The notes below the pieces were generated by a model. The model was not told where the DNA came from and did no database searches. It saw only the letters and a program-made list of their open reading frames with translations. From Riptortus pedestris (lineage: Eukaryota; Arthropoda; Insecta; Hemiptera; Alydidae): a stretch of 64,000 nucleotides of DNA. Where the stretch lies: contig CM032228.1 of the NCBI GenBank assembly GCA_019009955.1, forward strand, positions 179,947,501 through 180,011,500, read 5' to 3'. The translations under genes were made by a program, and so were the position numbers. Positions 37,201 to 47,781 of this stretch are shown here, in pieces. Every line of letters begins with the position of its first letter. Position 1 is the stretch's first letter.

Positions 37201-40032
37201 ATACACAAATCTTTAATTAAACAGTGTAGACAACTATTTAATGACTTTCAGAGCACATAACAGTATACTTCTTTTGGATTACAACACACACACAACACTA
37301 GGAAGATGAACTAGTGACCTGAATAGCAAAGGAAGCTGCAAAAGAGGAAAAAATAATTACAATACAATTTCCAAAAGATATAAGAATAATATATTACATA
37401 CTGAAAAAATAAAATGAGCCCCATTCCAAAAAATGGCTATTACACTTTACAAATCCTCACTGCATAAGGAACTAAAAAAACGTACTTACACAGGTGTAGA
37501 ATTATAAATACAAGAACATAACCCTGTGATAAAACTAGAGAACAGACTATTGAGCATTTATTGTACAATTGCTCGCAAACAACACCACTTTAACTAATTT
37601 TATAACAAAAAAATTATAAACAAAATGTTGGCAGAAAATGGCTAATAGGCCAAAACACCTGATTCAAAAAATGCAAGCTATTACTTAAAACGCATACTAC
37701 AGACACTAGGCAATAAACAAATAGTTAGTTAATTAAATAAATAATCTTGTGATTCTACAATTTAATAATACTATAAATTCATCAATGCAATGGTCATTAA
37801 TCCAATTCAATTGATTACCATTTTAACTGAATATTTAAATTATATTCTTCTATTATTAATTATAATTGTTGATTATCTTAGTTTTATTATTTAAATCGTG
37901 TTCCTAGGATTTTTGTTTTAATTTTTCCCTCCTTTAGTTGATGAGCTCATTTTGATTTTGTTACAATCTTAATTTTGTCATTATGTTTTCTTTATAGTTT
38001 TCATGAAACATAATGAAATTTTTTGTTATATATTGTGGATGATACCTACACAAGGAAAAAAAATAGAAAAGATAAAAAAGTTCTTGAAAAAGCCTAATGC
38101 TCAACTAATAAAACTTAGATTATTTCAATACATGATCTAATTAATTATGAATAGTAATATAGGAATTTCAATGTAATTCAACAGTTAAAAAAAACTAAAA
38201 ACATACAAAAATGCTCAAAACCATGATGTGAGATTGATGCTTCTTGAGCCAAAACTTCTTCAATATAATATTCCCCAGTTTCTTCGGGATCTAATGGCAA
38301 AAAATTATAATGTGTGACATATGAAGGATAACCTTTCCAGCGCACAAAAGCTCCATTTCTCATAAGCCACTCTGCACATGCACGATCGGGTCCAACTTCT
38401 TTTATACGTTTTTCATTTACTCTAAAATGAATGTAAGAAAGTTACAAAACTGAGTGAATATTTTCTTTAAAATTGGTTTATTAAATGGTAAGTTAATTGT
38501 TATATAAAGTTAATATGAATAAAAAGAAAATAAATCAGTCAAGTTAGTCAAATTAGCTCGAGGATTATCTTGTATTCTTATTATATATAAGCACTTGCTT
38601 TGTAAGAAACACTCTAATGGCATTGAATTTAATCTCTGCACGAGTTACTTTGTTATTCCTTACTGATCATTTACTTTATTGTTATTCCTATAAACTTTTT
38701 ATCATGATTAAGAGATGAATAAATCGGACATAAATGTTTTTCTATTTAAAAATTATTGAAAAATTAACATCCATTGTTTAAAACTACCTAAAAGTTAAAT
38801 TACTACACTTTTCTAACCATGGTGAGAATGATTTTATTTAGTGAATTAATGTTTTAAAGTAAGTTGAAATGAATAACAAGAAAATGAATCAGTCGTTAAA
38901 CAAGAAAATAACAACTTGAAGAGGGATTAAACTAATTCCATTAATTTTCCGAATACAATTTCTGTTATAAAAAAGGTTGGTAATATGACATATTTTAATC
39001 TGACACATAACAGCAGAGATATAAATGATTATGTATTTTACTCATTCCTTAAACTCCCAACTTCCTGGACCAATTTTGGCCATGAAATGGTTTAGTATCG
39101 ACTGGGATCAAGCAATTAAAAATTGACACTACTAGAATATCGAATGTTTAACAATGGTGTCACATCATGATCTTATACATACATAGATAAAGTACTGTTC
39201 CATTGATAAAAACAGACTATATAAACCTCGCAATTGCCATGTAAATGGTCATTCTTGACTTTATTCAAGAAAACTATAGTATTTATTTTATTATTAGGCT
39301 TAATATTTTTTGTCCAGTCGGAATGAATTAAAACTTCTGCCACATTTTATAATTTATTTATCTTTCAAAATTAATTTATTTATTGTGTACTGTGCTGTTC
39401 GTTATGTGCCTTTTGAGAGTAGGGGAGGAGGGGGAGATAGGTGAATTAAATTAAATTTCAAATTTTACCACATCCCCCCCCCTTACACGATTCAGTCATT
39501 AATGGGTTTGATATTTTTTAATACTTGATATTTGATAATACATGATTTTAACATAAAATATAAAGTATCGAGTTCGGTAAGAATGGAAAAAAATTACAAC
39601 TCCTAGATATATATTATTTTTTTCCTCGCTAAGTAAAAATAAATCGACTACTCCACATCATCTCAGATTCTGATAAAATTCTGCATGAGATAAAGAAATA
39701 TGACAAATTTCACTTAATTATATCAACATATATTAAAAACATGGTTATGCAAATTTGACTGAAACGCCAAATACCTTGCCAGTTGATATTTGAAATACTA
39801 AACTATGGAGAAGGGAGGTGTTTTGTTTTGTGTTATTGATTTTATAACAATTTGCGTACTATTCCCTATTATGTATAACACACTAAGGTTTTGTAATACC
39901 AGAATAACATTATTAATTTAAATTCTGTTACATGTTCGATTGGGAGGGTAAAGGGTACATTGCTAAATTAAAATAAACGTGATTTTTATGAGGATTTTTT
40001 ACCAAGATATCTGACTAATATGTGAATATTCT

Positions 40033-40122
<90 letters not shown>

Positions 40123-41192
40123 ATATTACATTTTTGCCTACACGGATCCCATCCTACTTCCAATGTTCTTGAGCCCAAAATATTACATCTTCGCCTACAG
40201 GCATCTCATTACTACACCAAGCTCAAGGGTAAGAATATTACGACTTGACCACAGGGATCCCATCACACAACCAAGTTCTAAGACAAAATATTATAGCTTG
40301 GCAATAATCCTTGTGAAAATAATTTATTATCGTCTTTAAGTCACAACAAAAATAGGTACAATAGATACAATGTGTCTTAGAATAGTCAAGGAAGTATAAA
40401 CCAGATCAAATTGCTTCCCACCCACAGAGAAACAGATAGAACCCTCAAAATGGAAACTGAATAAAAAGATAAGACAACAAATCCTCCAGTAAGAAAGGAC
40501 TGGCATTACGATAGTTTTAGACAGTAAGGCAATTGCCTGAGAATAACAAAGACTAATAGATCATGGAGGCCTAGCTTGAAGGAAGATTATCTGCTGAATA
40601 CAATATAATTATAAGCACGTAATACTTATATTGGGAAGAGAGAGACCAAACTTTGTCCAGTTTTGGCAGATGGTTTAAGACAAAGATGATTGAAGAAGTT
40701 GAGCTGAAAAGTAGGCTGGAGGCTTAAAGAAGAGAATAGGCACAAAATATAACAAGTGCTTTAACATTGGTTGCAACCTTTTCTAGTAATAATCGATCAC
40801 TAATTCATCACCTAATAAAATGTAATACTCCAGTGGGAATTACACCAGTAATTCTCCAGTGGGAACTATTAAGTAATTAAGACTGTGTTCATAGCATGAG
40901 AAGTACTTGCCACATTCTTTCCAATAAAATATATAACTTGATCTTCTCTAACTAATCCAATATATTCTCCAACAAAGGAGGTTAATAACATAAGTTAATA
41001 TCTAGCAAAAAATCTGAACTGAATATCAGCATTTGTTTTACTTAACTAATATCAGTTACTTTGAGTTTACAATTAATGTCTAAATTGTTGGAATTAATAC
41101 TTTAATCACCTGTTAAATATGATATTCAAAGCACCAAAAAAGGGTCTTGCATTGAAGCCTTTGAATTTTTGAACATGCCTAAGCAGATGCAT
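32796..41192 (-). CDS. DMAC2L: DMAC2L / ATP synthase subunit s (coupling factor B)-like protein, four exons
   Basis: Exons on the minus strand: 41192-41110, 38421-38207, 34615-34453 and 32916-32796, ending in TAA at 32798-32796. All joins are in phase and give 193 residues, close to the 200-215 usual for the family. Residues 1-20 are basic with no acidic residues and suit a mitochondrial presequence; an in-frame stop lies just upstream of the chosen ATG. Diagnostic segments are FFGALNIIFNR before KEVGPDRACAEWL, the RNGAFVRW stretch, and leucine-rich-repeat-like units in exons 3-4 (DDSCLKKL, CHEITDNGLEYV, LKILKLCELEGV). In vertebrates the protein is associated with mitochondrial ATP synthase or inner-membrane assembly. 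The related DMAC2/ATP5SL is less likely because the GPDRACAEWL block and the short length fit DMAC2L better. A polyadenylation signal lies about 75 bp past the stop. Confidence 0.88.
33409..34185 (-). mobile_element. HINE-like element, long copy lacking module A
   Basis: In minus orientation the 3' end is at 33,409 (complement of AAAGTCCGTCATGCAGGGGC, then AACAGATTT). The body contains an inner region seen also at 36.6 and 58.7 kb, then the CTCTGTTAATATTCAAGATA and GAACTTGATATTTC blocks, up to CTAGAGCGTTAACAGA and a (TA)n tract. It lies in DMAC2L intron 3. Confidence 0.7.
34186..34254. repeat. (TA)n(GT)n microsatellite
   Basis: A pure TA run of about 53 bp followed by GT units. It adjoins the HINE-like copy, where other copies also carry (TA)n. 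Confidence 0.95.
34808..35000 (+). mobile_element. A different tRNA-headed SINE-like repeat
   Basis: The head GGGATGCTGATGGCCATGTA with GGTTCGATTCCTACT fits tRNA A- and B-box spacing. The body differs from the other SINEs. Only one copy was found here, so the 3' limit is a guess. Confidence 0.5.
35328..35383. repeat. Second 56-bp palindrome of the TTAA family
   Basis: It has the same length and plan as 257-312 (TTAACCCTTTC start, CAAAGCCAC inner arm), with four mismatches between the halves. It lies in DMAC2L intron 2, just left of the Penelope-like fragment. Confidence 0.65.
35510..35580. repeat. Penelope-like terminal repeat fragment
   Basis: The sequence CTGACCGTTTTGGGCACCAT, then GGTTCCCTTATTCAGAGCTG has the form of the conserved stretch in Penelope-like terminal repeats. 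A Penelope-like reverse transcriptase fragment follows 260 bp later. Confidence 0.5.
35836..36620 (+). pseudogene. Penelope-like retroelement reverse transcriptase fragment
   Basis: Translation in shifting frames gives, in family order: SLFTNIPI, FYKQIDGLPMG, the catalytic-type YIDD box (36,130 region), then KLPYFDTLLIR, W.TKPTYS and LIHGALTISHPQFH. The motifs FTN-P, DG-PMG and the post-RT 'KLPFLD'-like block are diagnostic of Penelope-like elements. There are at least one frameshift, two stops and a missing N-terminus and endonuclease. The fragment is cut at about 36,620 by a HINE-like repeat. It lies in DMAC2L intron 2. Confidence 0.8.
36622..36995 (-). repeat. HINE-like element fragment inserted between two retroelement relics
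   Basis: The 3' end block (AAATCCGTCAGGCAGGAGCT, GCATAAACTAAGCAGG) sits next to the Penelope fragment, followed by the same inner region as at 33.5 and 58.8 kb. Confidence 0.7.
37003..37600 (+). pseudogene. Non-LTR retrotransposon RNase H and C-terminal fragment
   Basis: The frame at 37,003-37,260 shows SSNNQV.KGLEHL and NTNSKTMIQKL.NTNIH, the RNase H core of LINEs of the Jockey/R1/I type. The shifted frames after it show ITTHT and IAKEAAKEE, and then PCDKTREQTIEHLLYNC, the Cys/His-type tail that follows RNase H in those elements. It is broken by frameshifts and stops, and has no reverse transcriptase. Confidence 0.65.
38422..40032. other. DMAC2L intron 1, right of exon 2
   Basis: AT-rich intron with a poly-C run near 39,470-39,482 and a weak HINE-like scrap around 39,420-39,600 (GGTTTGATATTT, AAAGTATCGAGTTCGGTAA). 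No exon was recognised. Confidence 0.4.
40033..40119. repeat. (TA)n(GA)n compound microsatellite
   Basis: About 26 TA units followed by about 16 GA units, directly next to a 55-bp tandem repeat. Confidence 0.95.
40122..40305. repeat. Minisatellite, period about 55 bp, 3.4 units
   Basis: AATATTAC starts recur at 40,122, 40,179 and 40,234, with AATATTAT at 40,288. Each is followed by a TTGCCTACACGGATCCCAT-like block and a CCAAG/CAATGTTCT-like block. The units have diverged by about a quarter. Confidence 0.7.
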
Positions 41193-41742
41193 CTGTTATA
41201 ATTTTAAAAGTACAGGAAACAAAGGATAAAGTTGTATTCAAACTCAAAAGTACTGTATTTTTAAAGAATATTGGTATACATTCTATTTTGTTCTGGAAAA
41301 TTACCTACCGAATGGTTACATTTCAACAAGTCAGGTGATCACTCAAATAAATATAATCGATTTATCGTTCCAGTCAAAAACAGTTTGTTATTTCTTGGAT
41401 TAGAAATACTAAAATAGGATAGTTTACTGAGAGAATAAATCCGTGCAACGTCACTTTGATAAGGTTTAAGGGGAAAACAAGGAGAAATACCATCGTCCTG
41501 GAGCAAAACTGTAGTTAATACGAAAAATCTGATCAGCAGTTCTTTATAATTTATTGAATAAAAACAATTACATATTAACATATATGTAGCTTTATATGGC
41601 GAATGGGCGGCACTAAAGGTGTATAATTAGCTAAAAAAATATGTATAAATTATTTTGCATAATTGTGGAGCTAAAGTATACTTGATAAATGAATCCAGAT
41701 ATTCAATACAATATAGAAATACTGAGTTCTTCTAGATCTCTT

Positions 41743-41748
<6 letters not shown>

Positions 41749-41813
<65 letters not shown>
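41749..41813. repeat. (TA)n microsatellite
   Basis: About 32 TA units. It creates a false Tyr-Ile repeat frame. Confidence 0.95.
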
Positions 41814-41814
<1 letters not shown>

Positions 41815-43180
41815 TTTTTAATAATCTTTTTTACCTCTGAGTATAACTTAGATTGCTCCAGGTATTCTATTATTTTGTTAACCATAATGAGGTCAACTCC
41901 TAGTGCATGTGAAATTTCCCTAGCCTTTCCTTATTTTCATACTTTATTCTTGTAGGTCCTGGAAGGCTATAAGTCTCACGGAAATCGGTTTATTGCTTGA
42001 GATAGGGTTCCCATTCCTCTCAACTAAGGACTATGAGGGTGCCTTGTGTGGCCCAACGAGGGCGAGCATTAACTAACTCCTCTCTTTTACAGCTAGGTTG
42101 TGATGAATGTCATTGCTCAAGGCTTCCTTTAATCATTCTAAATTTAATGTCCAAAATCTCTGAGCACATATATCTCACATTCGCTGTATGAAAGACACAT
42201 ACAATTCGCTTATTTTGTGACATGGAGTAATGTATTGCAATAGCCATAGCTATAATGTATTATACATACCTTGGCAATAGCATGGTCAGACATTTGGTTG
42301 GCATAGACTTAGGAGGGAAAATCACCCTCTCGCTAATAATTTGTACAAATATAAAATAAATATCAAAATATGTGCGTGATAATTATGTCAACAAGTTGAA
42401 ATGACGTATAGAAAATAAATTTATTTGTTTGAAACAGAATTTCATATAATTTGTATACATAATAGGGGTGAAAAGCAGTTTAAACCCACCCTTGGCGGCG
42501 CACTTTTGAAAATGGCAACCGCGGCCATTTTTTTTTTTAACTTATCTTTTTTAACACACTTAATTTGGTAGATCCTTGGACTGTGGAGGATAGACTTTAG
42601 TGACCTCATTCAAAAATTTCCAAAATACGTCATCGGTCATTTCCACCAAGGGTGGGTTCAACTGCATTCCAACCATAATTAGGAATTACACTTACATCTA
42701 TTTCTGCCCCACCCCTATCAATCAAAACGAAAAGTCCGAGCCTTTGTTCTGCAGTAAAATAGGTACACCTTGGGACGAGCTTAAACTTAATAATTGTCTG
42801 GAAGTTTAGAACAGTGGATTTGTTATATCTTGAGGTGTCAGTGTATAAAAGAACTTTATCTTGGTTTAGCCACTTTTCTACCTGTGATAAATGTCCTCCA
42901 GAAATAGTATGTCATTTGGGTGGAAGAAGCAGAGTCACTGACAGACCTTTTTAAAGCCCAAGACACTAAATCGGACAGAGGTAGTTTAACTTGACTTTAA
43001 CATTGAGTTTGTTCATCCGGGGTCAAATTTGGATGAGTTTAGTATACCACATCCAAAAAATGTAAAGGTATTCGTAATAACAATAGTAAGATTAAGCAAT
43101 TTCAAAGTTTTTCTTAAAATTAAATCTGGATCCAATAATCCATACATTTGGAATAAGATTCGGGACGCCTTACTCTGTGC

Positions 43181-43208
43181 TTTTCCTTCTACTGCAGTAG
43201 AAGGAAAA
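43181..43208. repeat. 28-bp perfect palindrome
   Basis: TTTTCCTTCTACTG is followed at once by its exact complement. No second copy was seen in the window. Confidence 0.7.
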
Positions 43209-43471
43209 ACGCCTTTCCTTTGTTTGATGCAGCACAAACTAGGGAGGATTTTCCTCAGACTGATGGGTGAGCACGGTTTTCCGCTTCTGTGAAGCTTTTT
43301 TTGCTGTCCTCAAACGCTTGTGTAAATTCATCAGTCCATTCGGTGGGTGTTTGGTGTTACGGGGAACTGGTTTAACGGAGCCTTGGCTGAGGCAGCATGG
43401 GAAATTCAACGGGGTTAAGAATGGAGCGTGCCTTCTCACCCCATGTCCACGGTTAGGCTATAGGTAATCAC

Positions 43472-45636
43472 TAGGGCTAGGATTCCTATGTAAATACATA
43501 TTTGCTACTGACTTCGATATCACCTTATATCAACTCATAGTATATGTTTTAACGCAATTGGGATCAAATTAAGCCAATTTAATTTTACATATTATTACAT
43601 ATTTGACTAAATTTACATATTTCTTACACACTTTGGGAATTTTTACATATTTTACTCCATATTTGTTAATTTTTAAATTTTTCTATTTCTTTACAACAAA
43701 ACTGAATAACGAGTGCATGAAGAAAATTTTTTCACAAGAATTGGCCCTTCTATTGCCACTGTTGATTGCTTCTTAGAACCAAACCCTACAAAACAATTCT
43801 GAGATTCCATCTCCCTTGGTTTTGGCTCTGAATAAACAAAACCAAACCTATTTCATAATTAGTGTTTATTTGTGAGTGGTAAAGTGCGTGCCACTCTTGT
43901 CAAACACGATTTGAAAATTATATTTTGTGATTAATTCAATTTTCATTTTTGTCGAAATGGGGAAAGTCGCTAGGAAAAACAAAGAACGAGTTTTAAAATA
44001 TCTTCGTGAGTTTCCAAACGAAACATTCAGGGGTGATGGAGAAATGTTATATTGTTCTTGCTGTGACAAGGCTGTATCCACTACGCAACGATTCCAAGTA
44101 ACCCAGCACATTGGCACAGGATCTCACAAATCAAACAAAGAGAAAAAGTCAAATCTGAAGCAAAGTTTCATCACACCATCTACCTCATGCGGAGACAGTA
44201 AGTCCACCTTTTGTACAGATTTATGTCGAGCGTTTGTGCAGGCTGACATTCCGTTAAGCAAAATTAATAATCCGTCTCTTAAATTTTTTTTGGAAAAGTA
44301 CATTGAAAAAAAAAATGCCTGATGAATCCACCTTGAGAAAAAACTATCTACAAGATATATATCAAGAAACTCTTGCCAAAATACGGGAAAATATCAAGGA
44401 GGGGCCAATGTGGGTCTCAGTTTACGAGACAACCGATGTTGAAGGCCGGTACATTGCGAATATTATTGTTGGAAGTCTCTGCCCAGATTCTTTTTCAAAA
44501 CCATTTCTTTTAAATTGCCAGGAGTTAGAAAAATGCAATCATGCAACAATCGCACGGTTTTTCAACGACTCTATGAGTCTTCTTTGGCCAAACGGTGTAC
44601 TACACGAAAAAGTCTTCTTGTTTTTATCAGATGGAGCTCCGTAAACGGTCAAAGCAGGAAAGCATCTTAAAGTATTTTTCCCGAAAATGCTTCATGTCAC
44701 ATGCCTCTCTCACGCATTTCATCGTGTAGCTGAATCAGTTCGGTCTGCTTTTCCTGAGGTAGACTCATTGATCTCATCAATAAAAAAGATTTTTTTAAAA
44801 GCTCCAAGCCGAGTTGAAATTTTCAAAGAAACTTATCCTGAGCTGTCTTTACCTCCGCGACCTGTAGTTACCAGATGGGGAGCTTGGCTAGAGGCTGCTC
44901 TGTACTATTGCACCAATTTCGACAAAATAAAGGACGTCGTATCAAAATTGGATGGCGAATCAGCCTCAGCCATTTCGCAAGCTCAGAATTTGTTGGAAAA
45001 CCCGAATTTAAAAAATAATTTGGCATTTATTTCCTGCAATTGTGCTCACATCCCTTCCACTATAACGCAGCTTGAATCCCAGAATGTGCCTCTATTGAAA
45101 AATATAGAAATTGTCAATGAAGCGATTTGCAAAATGGAAGACGTCTCAGGAGAAATAGGATCCACGCGAAACTACAAGATGTCTTAAAAAAAAATCCTGG
45201 CTGGAAAGATATGCTGCTAATTGCAGACATCATAAGTGGAAAGGAGGTGACAGCAAAGCTTTCAGTTGAATGGAACCCTTCTGAAATAGCCGCTTTCCGA
45301 AACGCTCCAGTTACATCAGTTGACGTCGAACGCTCATTCAGCAGATTCAAGCCGATACTAAGGCCCAATCGACGTAGTTTTACGTTTGAAAATGCATTTA
45401 GTCTCAAACTGTTTTCCTTACAGTGATTAAAAAGTTTTTGTTTTTGTATTTTTATGTTTAAAATAAAACCGTTTTTGTATTGTAATAAAAAAATGAGAGT
45501 ACAAACTGTTTCAGAAGATTATTCACTGTTTACATATTTCACTAATTTTACATAATTATTTACATATTTGTATCAAAATCAATACATATATATTTACATA
45601 TTTGGCATTTTTAATTACATGAAAATCCTAGCCCTA
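43472..45636 (+). mobile_element. Autonomous-size hAT transposon, 2,165 bp, with perfect ends and 8-bp target duplication
   Basis: The terminal inverted repeats are TAGGGCTAGGATT at 43472-43484 and its exact complement at 45624-45636. Both flanks carry GTAATCAC (43464-43471 and 45637-45644), the 8-bp duplication typical of hAT. Subterminal zones (43,580-43,680 and 45,530-45,610) hold many copies of TTTACATATTT, probable transposase binding sites. The transposase frame between them has only a few lesions. Intact ends and flanks show a fairly recent insertion. Confidence 0.93.
43957..45426 (+). pseudogene. hAT transposase, nearly full length with two frameshifts and one stop
   Basis: The frame starts MGKVARKNKE at 43957. 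A BED/CGGBP1-like zinc finger follows (YCSCCDKAV ... HIGTGSH). The frame shifts in an A-run near 44,305. The next frame carries VYETTDVEGRYIANIIVG, where the family's first catalytic Asp (D-E-T-T-D) is read as Tyr. An in-frame TAA at 44,642 interrupts [15 protein letters not shown]. The next stretch has [16 protein letters not shown] and [13 protein letters not shown] second shift near 45,150 leads to the C-terminal hATC motif VTSVDVERSFSRF and RRSFTFEN. Length and order fit a complete hAT transposase of the CGGBP1-related type, now inactive. Confidence 0.88.
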
Positions 45637-45739
45637 GTAATCACGATTTATGATAAATTTGCTCCTTCTTAACGAGTAATGACTAAAAGTGGGGATTTAA
45701 AAAGTAGAAGTGAGGTTTTAAAGTAAACTAAATTTCTCT

Positions 45740-46060
45740 ACAATTGACGCAGCTAACCGATTTCACCAAATCGCATTGGCGGACGGATCAATACCTACGA
45801 TTGCATTCAGCACAGACAATAACTATTATGGATTTCTTCGCCTCTTGTTCCGATTGGTAAAAGGACCCCCTCCTTTTTAAGAACAATGAATATGACTGTC
45901 CAAAACGTACCTAACAAACTTATGTTCATAGATATAGATTTCCCCCAAGAAAAATGGTAATAAGCACTTAATGAAGCGCATCCAGCTAGCCGGTTTTAAA
46001 TTCGAACTCCACAGGAGTTGTTTCTTGTAAAAGGGGGCTCTATAACAGCTTCAAGGTACA
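45740..46060 (+). pseudogene. Ty3/Gypsy-type reverse transcriptase scrap
   Basis: One frame reads TIDAANRFHQIALADGSIPT, then IAFSTDNNYYGFLRLLFRL, the conserved Ty3 RT block (D-x-x-x-x-[FY]-x-Q-I ... TAF-T ... FLR-PFGL). A shifted frame shows KRIQLAGFKFELHRSCFL, like the later 'L..AGF.L...KC.F' block. There are several stops and no LTRs were seen. The hAT element is inserted about 100 bp upstream. Confidence 0.6.
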
Positions 46061-46269
46061 TAAGGGAGACCTACTGCTACATGTAAACCTCTGTTAGAAA
46101 CAGAGTGGGCAAACTTATTGTTATGTTCAATAACATTTAAGAAGAATTTTAGTAAAGAGTGAAACATCCAAGGAAAAGTTGTATGGCATGTTGTACCTGG
46201 AATGAACAGATGCAGGCTAGAGCAATGATCAGGGCCAAGAGGGGAAACACCTACTCAATTCAGTATCTA

Positions 46270-47195
46270 CCATTTTAGCAGATTTCCCTTGAGGACCGTT
46301 CAAAATTATATACATATATAAAATTGTAACCTCTGTCTATACATTGATTTTTTCACGAAGTTTCAAGATAAATTTTCGTTTCACATGTCATAGACACGAA
46401 AACTGCAATTTGTTTCTCTGGTGTCTATTTGTTTGATACCTTTTCACGCATAAACGGCTGAACCGAATTTTATAAAACTTGGTATGTACATTACTACTAA
46501 CCCAACTTAGTCTATAGGCTATATTAATATTCATTGAGACTAACGGGAATGGGGGATATAAGGGAGGCCTGAAATTAAAAATAGTGATATTTCGTTTCCT
46601 ATTGCCTTTTCGGCTAATATGCACATAACAAAAGTGGTTTAGTTTGTTATTTAGAGTTACTTTTGTATATACACTTATTATTTGACTTTATTATTATTAA
46701 CTTGTATATACACTTGTTATTTAGAGTAACTTGTAAATACACTTTTGTCGTATGCCGAAGTATGAATGAGTTATACGCTAAAATCTATAGCGGGAGTCAA
46801 CAATATTATTTGGCACAAAAGACTCAACCGAACTAAACAGAACTCGGTATGTGTATTAGCACTAACGCTGCCATGATAATAAGCTGTACTAACATTTCTA
46901 GGGACGAGCCGGTGTGGGGGTTATAAGAGACCTGAAATTAAAAATAGCGATATTTGGTTTTCTATTGGTATTTGGGCAAGTATGCAAATGGCAAAAGTTG
47001 TTTATTTTGTTATTTAGAGTAACATTTTTATATTAAATTTGTCGTATAACAAAGTATAAACCAGATATACACTAAAAACTAATGCGGGAGCCGACAATTT
47101 TATTGGTCACTAACGATTGGACCGAACTTAACAAAACTTGGTATGTGAATTAGCATTAATTCTTCCATGATTATAAGCTATATTAAATTGTATGG
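46270..47195 (+). repeat. R2 repeat with shortened module A head and three tandem body units
   Basis: The head TTTTAGCAGATTTCCCTT is the left end of the HINE-like family, here cut short and joined through a TATA stretch to AAATTGTAACCTCTGTCT. Three body units start near 46,462, 46,830 and 47,115, each with ACCGAAC.TAACAAAACT.GGTATGT. The same head-(TA)n-body join is at 51,110-52,160. Confidence 0.75.
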
Positions 47196-47221
47196 AAAAT
47201 TGACGGGAAGCTAAAACATTT

Positions 47222-47425
47222 AATTGAGTATTACTATGGCTAATCAGGACGGATTATCTGCAGGTTAACATCCTTTTCTAGCCAGGGAGGGTTCAAGGAG
47301 TTTATTTAATGAGGCCGTCACTAAATAAATTTCCACTACCCAGGGCGGGAATCAAACCCGCCACTCTAGGTCTACCATGCGATATCAAGACCAACGCCTT
47401 AACTTGCACGGCCAACCTGAGCCTC
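47222..47425 (-). mobile_element. tRNA-derived SINE, copy 4 (best preserved)
   Basis: On the minus strand it reads GGCTCAGGTTGGCCGTGCAA, then GTTAAGGCGTTGGTCTTG and GGCGGGTTTGATTCCCGCC, with good A- and B-box-like sequences, followed by the shared SINE body. It abuts an R2 repeat, upstream of LONP2. Confidence 0.85.
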
Positions 47426-47718
47426 TAATATAATATTATGTATAAAGTATGCTTAAACTATATGTGCTCGGATTTGTTTTTGAATGGAAATATGTTCATT
47501 ATAGATTGTATTTAATTGTAATAAATGCTATCCACGATTATGGTTTGAATTATTCAAAAAGGGAGAGGGATAGATTAGGAACACATTTTCATTTATTCTT
47601 CAAAACTAAAATTTCTATACTATTATTCCCCAAAAGTTACACTTTAGGAATGGCTATTTCGGAAAAACAATACGTCGTAGAGAGAAGTGCAATTATATAC
47701 TTTGAAGTACCTTAGCTA

Positions 47719-47779
<61 letters not shown>
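47719..47779. repeat. (TA)n microsatellite upstream of LONP2
   Basis: About 30 TA units, 270 bp before the LONP2 start codon. Confidence 0.95.

Positions 47780-47781
<2 letters not shown>

Larger units (their letters stand above)
41193..43463. other. Gap between DMAC2L start and the hAT element
   Basis: It holds the (TA)n run at 41,749-41,813. A GC-richer stretch at about 42,470-43,460 is partly open in several frames but matches no family I recognise; it may be a decayed mobile element, since the hAT transposon sits at its edge. A 28-bp perfect palindrome lies at 43,181-43,208. The DMAC2L promoter should lie just right of 41,192. Confidence 0.4.

Noticed and set aside
40122..40305. CRISPR-like array
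   Set aside because: The units are contiguous diverged tandem repeats without spacers, in a eukaryotic intron.
41339..41581. 80-codon minus-strand frame as an upstream DMAC2L exon
   Set aside because: No similarity to the family, and the ATG at 41192 already gives a full-length protein with an in-frame stop just upstream.
41689..41955. 88-codon frame with a run of Tyr-Ile repeats
   Set aside because: It is the translation of a (TA)n microsatellite; the same applies to frames at 49,859-50,041 and 51,110-51,322.
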